IMG/VR virus record: IMGVR_UViG_3300042691_033664
Location: 1-28,181 of that record
Strand: one strand, 5' to 3'
Source: a virus
DNA: 28,181 nt
Both the position numbers and the translations under genes were made by a program. The notes beneath the pieces were generated by a model. That model saw only the letters and a program-made list of their open reading frames with translations, ran no database searches and had not been told where the DNA came from. Below are positions 6,748 through 14,067 of this stretch, in pieces (position 1 is the first letter of the stretch; each line of letters starts with the position of its first letter).

Positions 6748-7198
6748 GGCTTCCTACCGCTTTAATCGATTTCCTAACGACATTGCTAGAGTCAATGTCA
6801 ACTTACTCTCAGACTCTTTCTACATCGCACTAGTAACCGCACTGCCCTCAACATCAGTATCAACAAGGGCTGATTTGACTAACGAGGTTAGTGGCGGTTC
6901 CTATGTGCGGAAAGACCTAGTTAAATCTAGTGGTACTAATCCCAACACCTATCTTTCTAATGCCTCATCCCTGAGATTTGATAACACCGTATGGACAGCA
7001 CTATGGGCTGCTACTGCTGCCCCCATTGTTGGTGGTGTTATCTTCAAGGGGACTGTAGGGACTTCGGCTAGCACTGACATTGCACTAGGCTTTGTTGAAC
7101 TAGTACCAGCCTACACACCTCCTACATCGCCTAGCCCAAGTCCTGCTACATTTACCTTTGTGTGGAATACGGCTGGGGCTATATTCCTAGGGCAGTAA
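6746..7198 (+). CDS. putative tail or appendage protein
   Basis: 150 residues from ATG 6746 (MASYRFNRFPNDIARVNVNL). The pattern 'MAxYRFNRF, short helix, LxSDxFYIALVT' is one I know from small phage proteins encoded near tail fibres. An upstream TTG (6695) is in frame but unlikely. A short Pro/Ser linker (PPTSPSPSPATF) near residue 130 resembles that of the large appendage protein at 9036, and the DNA word CCTAGCCCAAGTCCT occurs in both. No ribosome site precedes the ATG. It ends directly against the stop of the minus gene 7199. Confidence 0.5.
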   Translation: MASYRFNRFPNDIARVNVNLLSDSFYIALVTALPSTSVSTRADLTNEVSGGSYVRKDLVKSSGTNPNTYLSNASSLRFDNTVWTALWAATAAPIVGGVIFKGTVGTSASTDIALGFVELVPAYTPPTSPSPSPATFTFVWNTAGAIFLGQ

Positions 7199-7531
7199 TT
7201 AAAGGATGATGATAGATTGTTCAGAGGATTGCATCTTGGCTATAACATCATCATTGGTTAACGCCTCAACCCCATCTACCACAACCACATCATCAACATC
7301 ACCTCTAACAAAGCTCTGAACTACAGGCATATCCCACATTTCCTTAGGGATAGGAATGTTCTGGGCTAGGCAAGTGCTGATACTTCCATACATCTCGCCT
7401 AGGACAAAGATGGAGTAGGGAGTGTTAAGCATCTCATCTGTTAGCTCAATATCTTGTGCAGCGCCTTCTTCTAGCAATAGAGGTTTGATATTTTCATCAA
7501 ACACTTCTTGTGGGTCTTTAACTTGTAGCAT
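7199..7531 (-). CDS. acidic hypothetical protein, MLQVKDP start (copy 2)
   Basis: 110 residues, strongly acidic and helical (LLLEEGAAQDIELTDEMLNT; RGDVDDVVVVDGVEALTND). The first seven residues, MLQVKDP, are identical to those of the upstream gene while the rest is unrelated; the identical DNA spans about 20 bases including the ATG. A good ribosome site (GAGGA) precedes the ATG. Overlaps the upstream gene by 14 nt. Function unknown. Confidence 0.55.
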   Translation of the reverse strand: MLQVKDPQEVFDENIKPLLLEEGAAQDIELTDEMLNTPYSIFVLGEMYGSISTCLAQNIPIPKEMWDMPVVQSFVRGDVDDVVVVDGVEALTNDDVIAKMQSSEQSIIIL

Positions 7532-7796
7532 TGGAGTCCTCTGTAATTAGATTGTCTTTAATCCACTGGTCAGCCAATAGGCTTTCAAGTGTTTCTGTTG
7601 ATTGATTTAGCAGCACTGTTGCAACTCCAAGACGGTATGCCATGAGAAACAAAGCACGATTAAATTTCATGACCTTAATATAGCTCTCCTTTGCTTCTTC
7701 GCCAGATGGGACTGGCACTTGATGTAAAATTCCATCTTTGAATGCTTCGTCAACTGTTTTAATTTTCATGTCATGCGGGTCTTTAACTTGTAGCAT
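7518..7796 (-). CDS. hypothetical protein, MLQVKDP start (copy 1)
   Basis: 92 residues. After the shared MLQVKDP opening comes a helical body (FNRALFLMAYRLGVATVLLN; SLLADQWIKDNL). The ATG follows the stop of the zinc-ribbon gene without any gap, so translation is probably coupled. It overlaps the next gene by 14 nt. No recognised domain. The three-gene minus unit 7958-7199 is one of several inserted between plus virion genes. Confidence 0.55.
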   Translation of the reverse strand: MLQVKDPHDMKIKTVDEAFKDGILHQVPVPSGEEAKESYIKVMKFNRALFLMAYRLGVATVLLNQSTETLESLLADQWIKDNLITEDSNATS

Positions 7797-7958
7797 TTAG
7801 TTCACTGTATATTCTGTAATTGATTCAACTTCGTTGACATAACCGCAATGAGGGCAAAACACAAGGCTCCCCTCTTGTGGCTTAATATCAGCACACGTCC
7901 ACCATTTGCTGCAACTGTCGCAGTTGTAGTGGTAAAGAAATTCTAGCGATACTTCCAT
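7797..7958 (-). CDS. small zinc-ribbon protein
   Basis: 53 residues: MEVSLEFLYHYNCDSCSKWW, then TCADIKPQEGSLVFCPHCGY and VNEVESITEYTVN. Two Cys pairs (C-D-S-C at 13-16 and C-P-H-C at about 35-38) make a classic zinc ribbon of the kind found in small phage transcription or nucleic-acid-binding proteins. Its stop abuts the next ATG. It starts 40 nt from the divergent beta-helix gene at 7999, with AGTATA and a GCGTAGCG element between them. Confidence 0.65.
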   Translation of the reverse strand: MEVSLEFLYHYNCDSCSKWWTCADIKPQEGSLVFCPHCGYVNEVESITEYTVN

Positions 7959-7980
7959 GTTCACAGTATATTTAAACTAT

Positions 7981-7995
7981 CCCCTAGCGTAGCGT
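7981..7995. repeat. GCGTAGCG element 3
   Basis: CCCC-TAGCGTAGCG-T, ending 3 nt before the ATG of the gene at 7999; AGTATA at 7965-7970 lies 10 nt to its left and reads TATACT toward the minus gene. Confidence 0.6.
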
Positions 7996-7998
7996 CTT

Positions 7999-8844
7999 AT
8001 GTCCATCATCCCTTGCAGGCAACTTCTTACCTCATCCCTAACGCTCTACGTCAACTGGTGGGGTTCGGATACTAATAATGGACTAGCACCACAAACAGCT
8101 TTTCAAACTATACAAGCAGCAATACTAGCCTTTAGTACTAAGTATGATACTGGAGGCTATGACCACACTATTAAACTAGCTGATGGATACTATAACGGTG
8201 CTACGTTAACTGAAGTAACTGGTGGTGGTAGCATTACAATTACTGGGAATGGGGCAGGCACTATTATCAAGGGTAACATCCAAGTCAATCAAAGACGCAC
8301 TAGATATATCCTCAAGAACTTAACGTTTGCCCCTGAAAACACCTTTGCTGTATCTGCTGTCAATGGATACATAGAACTAGCCGAAGGTATCACCTACAAC
8401 ATTACTCAAGCTACATCGCCAGCACTCCTAGTATCAGAGCTAGATGGTGTGATTAGGGTAATGAATGACTTTGCCCTTACCTATACAACTGGTGTACTAC
8501 CTACCTTAGCCTTTGCTAGAAGCTCTGGGAAGATAGTACTTCAGAATAGGCAAGTAACAGCTACAGGTGCTTTGAACTGGTTAACTGCTACTTTGTGGGC
8601 ACAGAGTTCTGGTATTATAGATGCACGTAACTTTAGACACACTGGCACTGACCCGACATCAGGTTTACGCTCAATCCAAGAATCTAGCGGAATCATAATT
8701 GGAGATAGCGGTACAGACATTCTAGGTACTACCAATGGCTCTACTACTTTAGTAACCCAGACTGAACCTGTAGTAATACCTCAAGCACAACTTGGCTTTA
8801 CGATGCCTATTAGTTTCAGTACTGCTACTTATTCTCTATCCTAG
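7999..8844 (+). CDS. beta-helix tail spike / fibre protein
   Basis: 281 residues. The opening LTLYVNWWGSDTNNGLAPQT, then AFQTIQAAI, is the standard entry to a right-handed parallel beta-helix (pectate-lyase-like), as in tail spikes. Repeating turns follow, e.g. TITGNGAGTIIKGNIQVN, SGKIVLQNRQ and SGIIDARNF. Such proteins form trimers and bind or cut host surface polysaccharide; no catalytic residues can be assigned by eye. It begins 3 nt after a GCGTAGCG element. Its last 20 nt overlap the minus gene 8825-8995. Confidence 0.7.
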   Translation: MSIIPCRQLLTSSLTLYVNWWGSDTNNGLAPQTAFQTIQAAILAFSTKYDTGGYDHTIKLADGYYNGATLTEVTGGGSITITGNGAGTIIKGNIQVNQRRTRYILKNLTFAPENTFAVSAVNGYIELAEGITYNITQATSPALLVSELDGVIRVMNDFALTYTTGVLPTLAFARSSGKIVLQNRQVTATGALNWLTATLWAQSSGIIDARNFRHTGTDPTSGLRSIQESSGIIIGDSGTDILGTTNGSTTLVTQTEPVVIPQAQLGFTMPISFSTATYSLS

Positions 8845-8995
8845 TAAAGATTATTTTCTTTAATTCAGCTATTTCATCATGCCAAGATTCAAGCAAGTCA
8901 ATACTGATACCTAGTAACAACATTAACTTCATTACTGTTTCTTGATTGCCTTGAGAGTACCCTAGGATAAATAAAGCTTTCTCTCTATCAGTCAT
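8825..8995 (-). CDS. 56-residue helical hypothetical protein
   Basis: MTDREKALFILGYSQGNQET, then VMKLMLLLGISIDLLESWHD and EIAELKKIIFTRIENK. Two helices with regular Leu/Ile spacing suggest a small helical bundle or dimer. The opening is similar to that of the gene at 5853. It is divergent from the appendage gene at 9036 (40-nt gap with a GCGTAGCG element) and overlaps the end of the beta-helix gene by 20 nt. Confidence 0.5.
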   Translation of the reverse strand: MTDREKALFILGYSQGNQETVMKLMLLLGISIDLLESWHDEIAELKKIIFTRIENK

Positions 8996-9016
8996 AATCC
9001 GACCCTCTTAATCTTT

Positions 9017-9035
9017 CCCCCATAGCGTAGCGTCC
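9017..9035. repeat. GCGTAGCG element 4
   Basis: CCCC-CA-TAGCGTAGCG-TCC directly before the ATG at 9036, in the divergent gap with the minus gene starting at 8995. Confidence 0.6.
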
Positions 9036-10538
9036 ATGAGTACAATCTCCCCTCAAGAATCCCAGTACTATAAAGAATTTGTCACACCCTTTCAACCACA
9101 GGGGCGCTCTTTCCTTGGCTATGACTTGCGTGGTACTCAGTGCGATAGGTTTGGTAATGGTAATCTAAGGCTAACGGGGTATGGAGATTCTAGCGGTGGA
9201 TATGCTTTCACTCCTGCCAACCAAGATGCTGCTATAGCCCCATCTCTTAGTAGCGCTAATCTATCAAACATAGCTAATTCAATACCTCAACTCACAGAGC
9301 AGCAAGATTTTGCTGGTAAGTGGATAGATACAATAACACTTCATGCCCTTGACGAATTCATTGAGCAAACCGAACCACAATCCTTCATCGCTAATACACT
9401 ACGCATCTTTGCGGGCGGGCAGAAGGGATATAGAGAAGATGGCACTGGTAGAGCCAATGTTCGCAATACCTACACACTCCTAGCTGAGATATCTATACCC
9501 GCACTTACTAGGGCTGATATACCTAGAAGCTTCCCTGTCAAAGCAGGAGTATATGTCCCACCAGCACAGAACCTTTATCTAGGACTAGCAATACCACAAC
9601 CCTATACTTGCAGCTTTGAGATGTGGGATTTACAAGCCAACACTCTAGTCGGTAGTGGCGTATCAGCATCTATAGGAGGATCGCCCACTGTTAGTAGTGG
9701 TAATGATTTGATTGAAGAAAATCCAAATACTCCTGTCGATACACAATTTGTGTTACCCATCTCTTTTGCTTCTGCCACTTGGAAGAAAGGAGTAGCAGAT
9801 TTCACTGTAACTCCGCCTCCTCCTACCCCATTACCAACACCGCCCACGGGCACAAGTTCTCCTAGTCCAGACCCTAACCCGGGATCGCCTAACCCTAGTA
9901 GTCCATCCTCACCTACAGCGCCTAGCCCAAGTCCTAGTGACAGTGTCCCACCTCCTACTGCTGGTGGATGTACCCCTATCCAAAACTGTACTTGGCACAC
10001 CGTGACTAGCGCTCAATCAGCACAGGTAGATATGAACCTCAATGGGGGAACCAACCTATGTCCTGCGGGAACCATAGCTAGAGGGGTGGTCGATTTTGAG
10101 ACTGCTGGCTCGTTTGTCCTTTGTTGCACTCCTGCTACATTCCCACCTAACAATCTAGGGTGTTCTTCTCTTAACAGGTATTCATGCAGTGGAGGTGTCT
10201 GCGTAATTGATGCTTTCGGCTCATACAGTTCGCAAGCACAATGTGAAGCGGCGCTTGTCCGCACTATTACTCTTTCTGCAAACTTTTGGAATCCCATTTG
10301 TGGATGTGCTAATTGTTCCCCAGAAACTTACACTTTTACTTTAAGCCCTTCAGCTGTTGCTCCATTTACCCCAGTCTATACATATTTAGATGGAATTTGC
10401 GGAGGACGATATACGGTGATCGTAGTCGATTCGCTTGGCAATAGAGTAGATCAGGGGGTAACTTGCTTTGATGGAGTAAGTTGTTCTATGATTGGTCAAG
10501 GCGCTGTTAGTATATCTGTTTCTTCTTCCTGTCCGTAG
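9036..10538 (+). CDS. large appendage protein with Pro/Ser stalk and Cys-rich tip
   Basis: 500 residues in three parts. Residues 1 to about 255 are a beta-rich virion-type domain. Residues about 258-312 are a low-complexity Pro/Ser/Thr linker (PPPPTPLPTPPTGTSSPSPD and onward). From about 313 to the end lies a domain with roughly twenty cysteines (CTPIQNC, LCC, CSGGVCV, CGCANC), which is very unusual for a phage protein assembled in a reducing cytoplasm. Part of it, YSCSGGVCVIDAFGSYSSQA then QCEAAL, matches a repeated short module I have seen in phage and cyanobacterial surface proteins. It may be a receptor-binding fibre whose tip is stabilised by disulfides outside the cell. Confidence 0.55.
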   Translation: MSTISPQESQYYKEFVTPFQPQGRSFLGYDLRGTQCDRFGNGNLRLTGYGDSSGGYAFTPANQDAAIAPSLSSANLSNIANSIPQLTEQQDFAGKWIDTITLHALDEFIEQTEPQSFIANTLRIFAGGQKGYREDGTGRANVRNTYTLLAEISIPALTRADIPRSFPVKAGVYVPPAQNLYLGLAIPQPYTCSFEMWDLQANTLVGSGVSASIGGSPTVSSGNDLIEENPNTPVDTQFVLPISFASATWKKGVADFTVTPPPPTPLPTPPTGTSSPSPDPNPGSPNPSSPSSPTAPSPSPSDSVPPPTAGGCTPIQNCTWHTVTSAQSAQVDMNLNGGTNLCPAGTIARGVVDFETAGSFVLCCTPATFPPNNLGCSSLNRYSCSGGVCVIDAFGSYSSQAQCEAALVRTITLSANFWNPICGCANCSPETYTFTLSPSAVAPFTPVYTYLDGICGGRYTVIVVDSLGNRVDQGVTCFDGVSCSMIGQGAVSISVSSSCP

Positions 10539-10612
10539 CTTGTAAGACTTAAAGCCATGCGTACAAAGAGTCCTAGTCTTCGATTCAGTGTTCTACTTGT
10601 AAGGTATTTGCA

Positions 10613-11404
10613 ATGACCTATCGTACTAACGACTATTCCCTTGGCTCTAAGGTTGTCCTTAGCCCAGACCAACAACAGACCATATCTAACCAGTACAAGC
10701 GTTACATGAAAGCGCTTGAGTATACTAGTGACTCTGTTAAGTTTGAGAAGCCTGACCCTGATAGTGGGCTAACTCTAGATGCTAGATTCATTAGACCCGA
10801 CTCTCAACAATTTACTGCCAATGCCGAATCCTTTGACTATCGAGTAACCGCTAGAGTAATTGATAGCTCAACGGTAGCCCTACAATCAACTACCTATGCT
10901 GTTAAGGTCGAAGGGCGTACTGTTAAGTCACTAGGGCGATACTTTTATACGATACCGAATAATCAACCACTAACACCAGAACAACTACTAGAAGCGCAAG
11001 GCAAAGGTATAGATGGACAATATACTGTCCTAAATGACCAAGGGCAATCCATAGCGCTAGTCACCACAGTAGGTGAGATTGTACCGATAGGCACACCAGA
11101 GACAGTAACTCAGTCTATAGCTACTGGTAGGGCGCTAGGCTATAGATGCACTTGCCCTGACTACCTAGGACAACAAGCCGACCTTCTCCCCACACTCTTA
11201 GGTGAACAACAAAAGGTATTTGGTGTACTAGGCTCTAGGGGTATATGCAAACACGTGATGTCTGTAAGGCTAATCAGAGGTGATGTAGTATCAGTGCCAC
11301 AAGCACCTCCAACTCTAGAACCTGAGTCCAATAGAAAGGTCAATTGGACAGGTGTTAAGGAAGTGTCTAATCGTGGTGGCAAGGGTAGAGTTAAATGGGT
11401 TTAA
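10613..11404 (+). CDS. SWIM-type zinc-finger protein
   Basis: 263 residues. Near the C-terminus, CTCPDY (C179, C181) and GICKHVMSVRL (C212, H214) form the CxC...CxH SWIM motif, a zinc-binding module for DNA or protein contacts. The 170 residues before it are a mixed domain with no match I recognise. It lies 74 nt after the appendage gene and before the tail-fibre chain. A second SWIM protein is encoded at 26682. The role in a virion block is unclear: a DNA-contact structural protein, or an early gene on the plus strand. The basic tail (GGKGRVKWV) would suit nucleic acid binding. Confidence 0.65.
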   Translation: MTYRTNDYSLGSKVVLSPDQQQTISNQYKRYMKALEYTSDSVKFEKPDPDSGLTLDARFIRPDSQQFTANAESFDYRVTARVIDSSTVALQSTTYAVKVEGRTVKSLGRYFYTIPNNQPLTPEQLLEAQGKGIDGQYTVLNDQGQSIALVTTVGEIVPIGTPETVTQSIATGRALGYRCTCPDYLGQQADLLPTLLGEQQKVFGVLGSRGICKHVMSVRLIRGDVVSVPQAPPTLEPESNRKVNWTGVKEVSNRGGKGRVKWV

Positions 11405-11437
11405 TCCCACTTCTCCTTACCATCCAACTTAGACTCA

Positions 11438-11524
11438 TCAATTATAGAAGTCCCATAAACCTCTAGCGTACCAGCCCGCAACTACGAAACTACCAGCCAT
11501 AACAATCCAAACGAATAAGGTCAT
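11438..11524 (-). CDS. 28-residue predicted membrane peptide
   Basis: MTLFVWIVMAGSFVVAGWYA then RGLWDFYN. One hydrophobic span (residues 2-20) followed by a short aromatic, charged tail. Its ATG overlaps the stop of the preceding membrane peptide by four bases (ATGA). That, not length, is the reason to accept it. A further 15-codon ORF (11391-11438) starts on its TGA but is too short to call. The pair resembles holin or anti-holin peptides in size only. Confidence 0.45.
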   Translation of the reverse strand: MTLFVWIVMAGSFVVAGWYARGLWDFYN

Positions 11525-11625
11525 AGTTCACCTACTAGAATAAGAATAAACATTCCTAAGCAAATTAGGAAACCTAATGCTGTATATCCAATGATAACTA
11601 GCTTTAGGATTAAGTCGATATCCAT
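11521..11625 (-). CDS. 34-residue predicted membrane peptide
   Basis: MDIDLILKLVIIGYTALGFL then ICLGMFILILVGEL: one long or two short hydrophobic helices with acidic ends and a single Lys. First of a coupled pair of membrane peptides (ATGA overlap with 11438-11524). It is divergent with the plus tail-fibre chain that begins at 11699; the gap holds a GCGTAGCG element. Candidate lysis or superinfection-exclusion peptide; inferred from membrane character only. Confidence 0.45.
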   Translation of the reverse strand: MDIDLILKLVIIGYTALGFLICLGMFILILVGEL

Positions 11626-11645
11626 ATCATCCTCACATATTTCTA

Positions 11646-11661
11646 CCCCATAGCGTAGCGT
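11646..11661. repeat. GCGTAGCG element 5
   Basis: CCCC-A-TAGCGTAGCG-TG, followed by AGTATA at 11665-11670. This is a likely promoter zone for the tail-fibre chain at 11699; the first ATG is 37 nt away, farther than at elements 2-4. Confidence 0.55.
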
Positions 11662-11698
11662 GATAGTATATTGGAATTACAACTATTGCCCTAAACTT

Positions 11699-12034
11699 AT
11701 GAGCTTTACTGGTGGACAACGCGCCCTCTCTAATACCAATGAATTGTCTGGGACTCAAAGAGGTTTAATCCTTGGTTCTCTTCTCCCACTTCAAACAACC
11801 CTAACTTTTCCCTTAATTGCTACCAACGTAACCAATGACCAAACGGCTACAGTATCGGGCGCTTCTCTAGGAGACTTTGTACTAGCAACTCCTACTACTG
11901 CCTTAGTAGCTGGTTTAGAGTTAACTGCTTTTGTAAGCGCTGCTAACACTGTAACTGTTCGTATTGGTAATGCAACTGCTGCTGGTATTACCCCAGGTGC
12001 TTTAGTATTCAATATCTTAGTTCTAAAGCCATAG
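11699..12034 (+). CDS. tail-fibre associated protein
   Basis: 111 residues from ATG 11699 (MSFTGGQRALSNTNELSGTQ). An in-frame GTG at 11660 overlaps the repeat element and is rejected. Ala/Thr/Val-rich beta composition (ATVSGASLGDFVLATPTTAL; VTVRIGNATAAGITPG) is common in short fibre or adaptor proteins of podoviruses and siphoviruses. First of four closely packed plus genes (gaps of 7, -1 and 2 nt). Confidence 0.5.
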   Translation: MSFTGGQRALSNTNELSGTQRGLILGSLLPLQTTLTFPLIATNVTNDQTATVSGASLGDFVLATPTTALVAGLELTAFVSAANTVTVRIGNATAAGITPGALVFNILVLKP

Positions 12035-12041
12035 GTGAATC

Positions 12042-12401
12042 ATGAGCGATATTGTAGGCTCTAATGGGCAAAGATATCTCCTAGTAACAAATGTAAACCC
12101 AAGCACTGGGCAAGTAGTCCCTGGTGGTGCTGCTCCCCAAGCCACGTCTGCCCCTACCACATCAGTAGCTAGTAGTGCGACATCAGTAACTTTGCTAGCC
12201 TTGAATACATCTCGTAAATGGGCATCCTTTAGAAATGACAGCACATCGGTTGCGTACATAGCTAAGAGTGGTACTGCAACTACCTCATCTGTGTATCTAC
12301 TACAACCACAAGGCTATCTCTACTTTGATGATTACACTGGAGTTGTTAGTGCTATATGGGCTAGTGCTAATGGCTTTATGAGAATAGAGGAAGGTACATA
12401 A
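12042..12401 (+). CDS. tail-fibre associated protein
   Basis: 119 residues. The region VTLLALNTSRKWASFRNDST, then VAYIAKSGTATTSS, is a beta-strand-rich motif frequently found in phage virion proteins ('N-x-x-R-x-x-x-x-I-x-N-D-S' type, binding-face domain). Starts 7 nt after the previous gene with only a modest ribosome site (AGGTGA), and its TAA shares one base with the next ATG. Confidence 0.5.
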   Translation: MSDIVGSNGQRYLLVTNVNPSTGQVVPGGAAPQATSAPTTSVASSATSVTLLALNTSRKWASFRNDSTSVAYIAKSGTATTSSVYLLQPQGYLYFDDYTGVVSAIWASANGFMRIEEGT

Positions 12402-12781
12402 TGGCAACACTTCTAGAGAATCGTGTATCAGCCGTTCAACTAGATGGTGGGCAATCTGGATCTGCCCCTGCTTATGCTTGTCGAGCTTGGGTAAATTTCA
12501 ACGGTGGTGGTACTGTTACAATCCGAGGAAGTGGCAATGTAAGCAGCATTACTGATAATGGTTTAGGTGATTACACAGTAAATTTCACTACAGCAATGCC
12601 TAATGTAAATTACGCGGCTGTCATTACTCCTGCCAAGCGTACAGGAAATCCTGCTCAAGGGGCACTTCTCGGGTATTCAACAGCCGATCCTACTACTACT
12701 GCTTTAAGGTTTAATTGCCTTGCTTTTGATGCTTTAACAAATGTTGATATGGATTTTGTAAACGTCGCTATCTTTGGTTAA
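12401..12781 (+). CDS. tail-fibre C-terminal-type protein
   Basis: 126 residues. The core ACRAWVNFNGGGTVTIRGSG, then NVSSITDNGLGDYTVNFTTA and MPNVNYAAV, is a widespread tail-fibre module that I recognise from many marine and freshwater phages. It usually forms the C-terminal receptor-facing domain of a long fibre; here it stands as its own gene. One-base overlap with the previous stop and 2 nt to the next ATG show a single operon. Confidence 0.75.
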   Translation: MATLLENRVSAVQLDGGQSGSAPAYACRAWVNFNGGGTVTIRGSGNVSSITDNGLGDYTVNFTTAMPNVNYAAVITPAKRTGNPAQGALLGYSTADPTTTALRFNCLAFDALTNVDMDFVNVAIFG

Positions 12782-12783
12782 CC

Positions 12784-13242
12784 ATGTCTCAAGTAATTGT
12801 TTTTGAAAATGAAGATGGTGGTGCATCAATTCTTATCCCTATTCCCGACTGCGGACTTTCTATTGAAGAAGTCGCCGCAAAGGATGTCCCTGATGGAAAA
12901 GAATATTTAATTATTGATGATTCCGAATTACCAGATAGGCAATATCGCAATCAATGGAGAATTAGCAATGGCGCTGTAATTGTGGACAACACCATAATCA
13001 ATGAAACGCCTAAGCCTATCAGAGAAATTGATGCTCGTAGGCTTAGGCTTGCATTACTAGAGTTAGGGCTGCTAGATACGGTTGAGTTAGCATTATCTAA
13101 TCTCCCAAAGGCAGCCCAGATAGATTGGGAGTACGCAACAATTATTAGAGAAGATTATCCTTTAGTAGTTAGCTTGTCTGGGGCTTTGGGTTTGGATGTT
13201 ACACAAGTCTTTGACAAAGCCCAAAGTATAGGTAGTGTGTAG
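12784..13242 (+). CDS. phage tail-fibre chaperone-like protein
   Basis: 152 residues. The N-terminal 60 (QVIVFENEDGGASILIPIPD) and the C-terminal helical part (RRLRLALLELGLLDTVELAL; SLSGALGLDVTQVFDKAQ) match a type often found next to fibre genes: a beta N-terminus plus a helical 'ARRxxLxxLGLLDxVExAI' region. These may be assembly chaperones or fibre tips. Last plus gene of the virion block. Its final 81 nt overlap the primase gene tail-to-tail. Confidence 0.5.
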   Translation: MSQVIVFENEDGGASILIPIPDCGLSIEEVAAKDVPDGKEYLIIDDSELPDRQYRNQWRISNGAVIVDNTIINETPKPIREIDARRLRLALLELGLLDTVELALSNLPKAAQIDWEYATIIREDYPLVVSLSGALGLDVTQVFDKAQSIGSV

Positions 13243-14067
13243 CATCAACAACTCATAGCTATCCCATCCTTCCTGCCAATAGACCAACTCTCTAAGGTCA
13301 AGTACCATAGACCAAAGACCAACTTCACGACAAGCCTCTAGCCACTTATCTCTCTTACGCTCACCCGCAAGGTCAGTATCAGGAATAAGTAAAGGATAGA
13401 GGCTTTTGTCTTTGAACTGTTGTGCATATCTCTTAAGGTCTGTGGAAGTCCAACATGAACCTTGAGGGCAAGTAGCTGCTATGCCATGTAACCACCATGC
13501 TTGTACTGACTTCTCACCCTCTGGAACTACAACTAGATTACCCTCGTCCAAAGGGATCTTGTTCCATAAATACATATCCCAAGGCTCATTACCTTTGCCT
13601 ATTCGCCCATTGGAGTACTGCCTAAAAGTCTTATCTCTAACTAACTCACCATCATCCGATACTTGCATAGACTCTATGCGCTCTGTGTATTGAGTGGGGC
13701 TATAGTTATATCTCATCACTCTCTTGCGACCATCCCACCTAAAGCTAGGCGCTCTAGGCTCTACTGGGATAAAGCTCAAATGTTGTGGTGGTATTACAGG
13801 TGGGTATTCTTTAGGTTTAGATGCTTTCCACTTATTAAGAGATACGGTGTTAGAGTTGTAAGTTCTAACACCCATAGCCTCTCGTATCTCATGGCATTGA
13901 CAGCCAGCCCAACATTGGTAAGCTCCTGCAGTAAAGGTAGGGCTAGTATGCTTCTTAACTGTTAAAGTATCGTTATCACATACAGGGCATAGATAACGAT
14001 ACTCACTTGGAGACTCTTTGACTAACCTATGAGTAAGTAAGTCAATGTGGTCAAGCATATTAAACAT
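13162..14067 (-). CDS. DNA primase (zinc-binding domain plus TOPRIM)
   Basis: 301 residues from ATG 14067, preceded by GAGGAAG at 7 nt. The N-terminus carries a primase-type zinc site (C27-P-V-C30, then C52, C56, C58, H59 in CWAGCQCHE). The TOPRIM domain follows at about residues 180-250: VVVPEGEKS supplies the catalytic Glu and LIPDTDLAGERK the D-x-D motif. No helicase domain follows, so the helicase must be a separate gene outside the window. It would synthesise RNA primers for phage replication. The upstream XRE gene overlaps by 8 nt. The last 27 codons lie over the end of a plus-strand gene. Confidence 0.85.
   Translation of the reverse strand: MFNMLDHIDLLTHRLVKESPSEYRYLCPVCDNDTLTVKKHTSPTFTAGAYQCWAGCQCHEIREAMGVRTYNSNTVSLNKWKASKPKEYPPVIPPQHLSFIPVEPRAPSFRWDGRKRVMRYNYSPTQYTERIESMQVSDDGELVRDKTFRQYSNGRIGKGNEPWDMYLWNKIPLDEGNLVVVPEGEKSVQAWWLHGIAATCPQGSCWTSTDLKRYAQQFKDKSLYPLLIPDTDLAGERKRDKWLEACREVGLWSMVLDLRELVYWQEGWDSYELLMLHTTYTLGFVKDLCNIQTQSPRQANY

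Noticed and set aside
9602-10297. Minus ORFs of 132 and 94 codons opposite the appendage gene
   Set aside because: Gly/Leu- and Ser-rich shadows of the Pro/Ser linker and Cys-rich domain; no start signals.
13481-13965. Plus ORFs of 70 and 100 codons opposite primase
   Set aside because: Primase on the minus strand has zinc and TOPRIM motifs; these are shadows.
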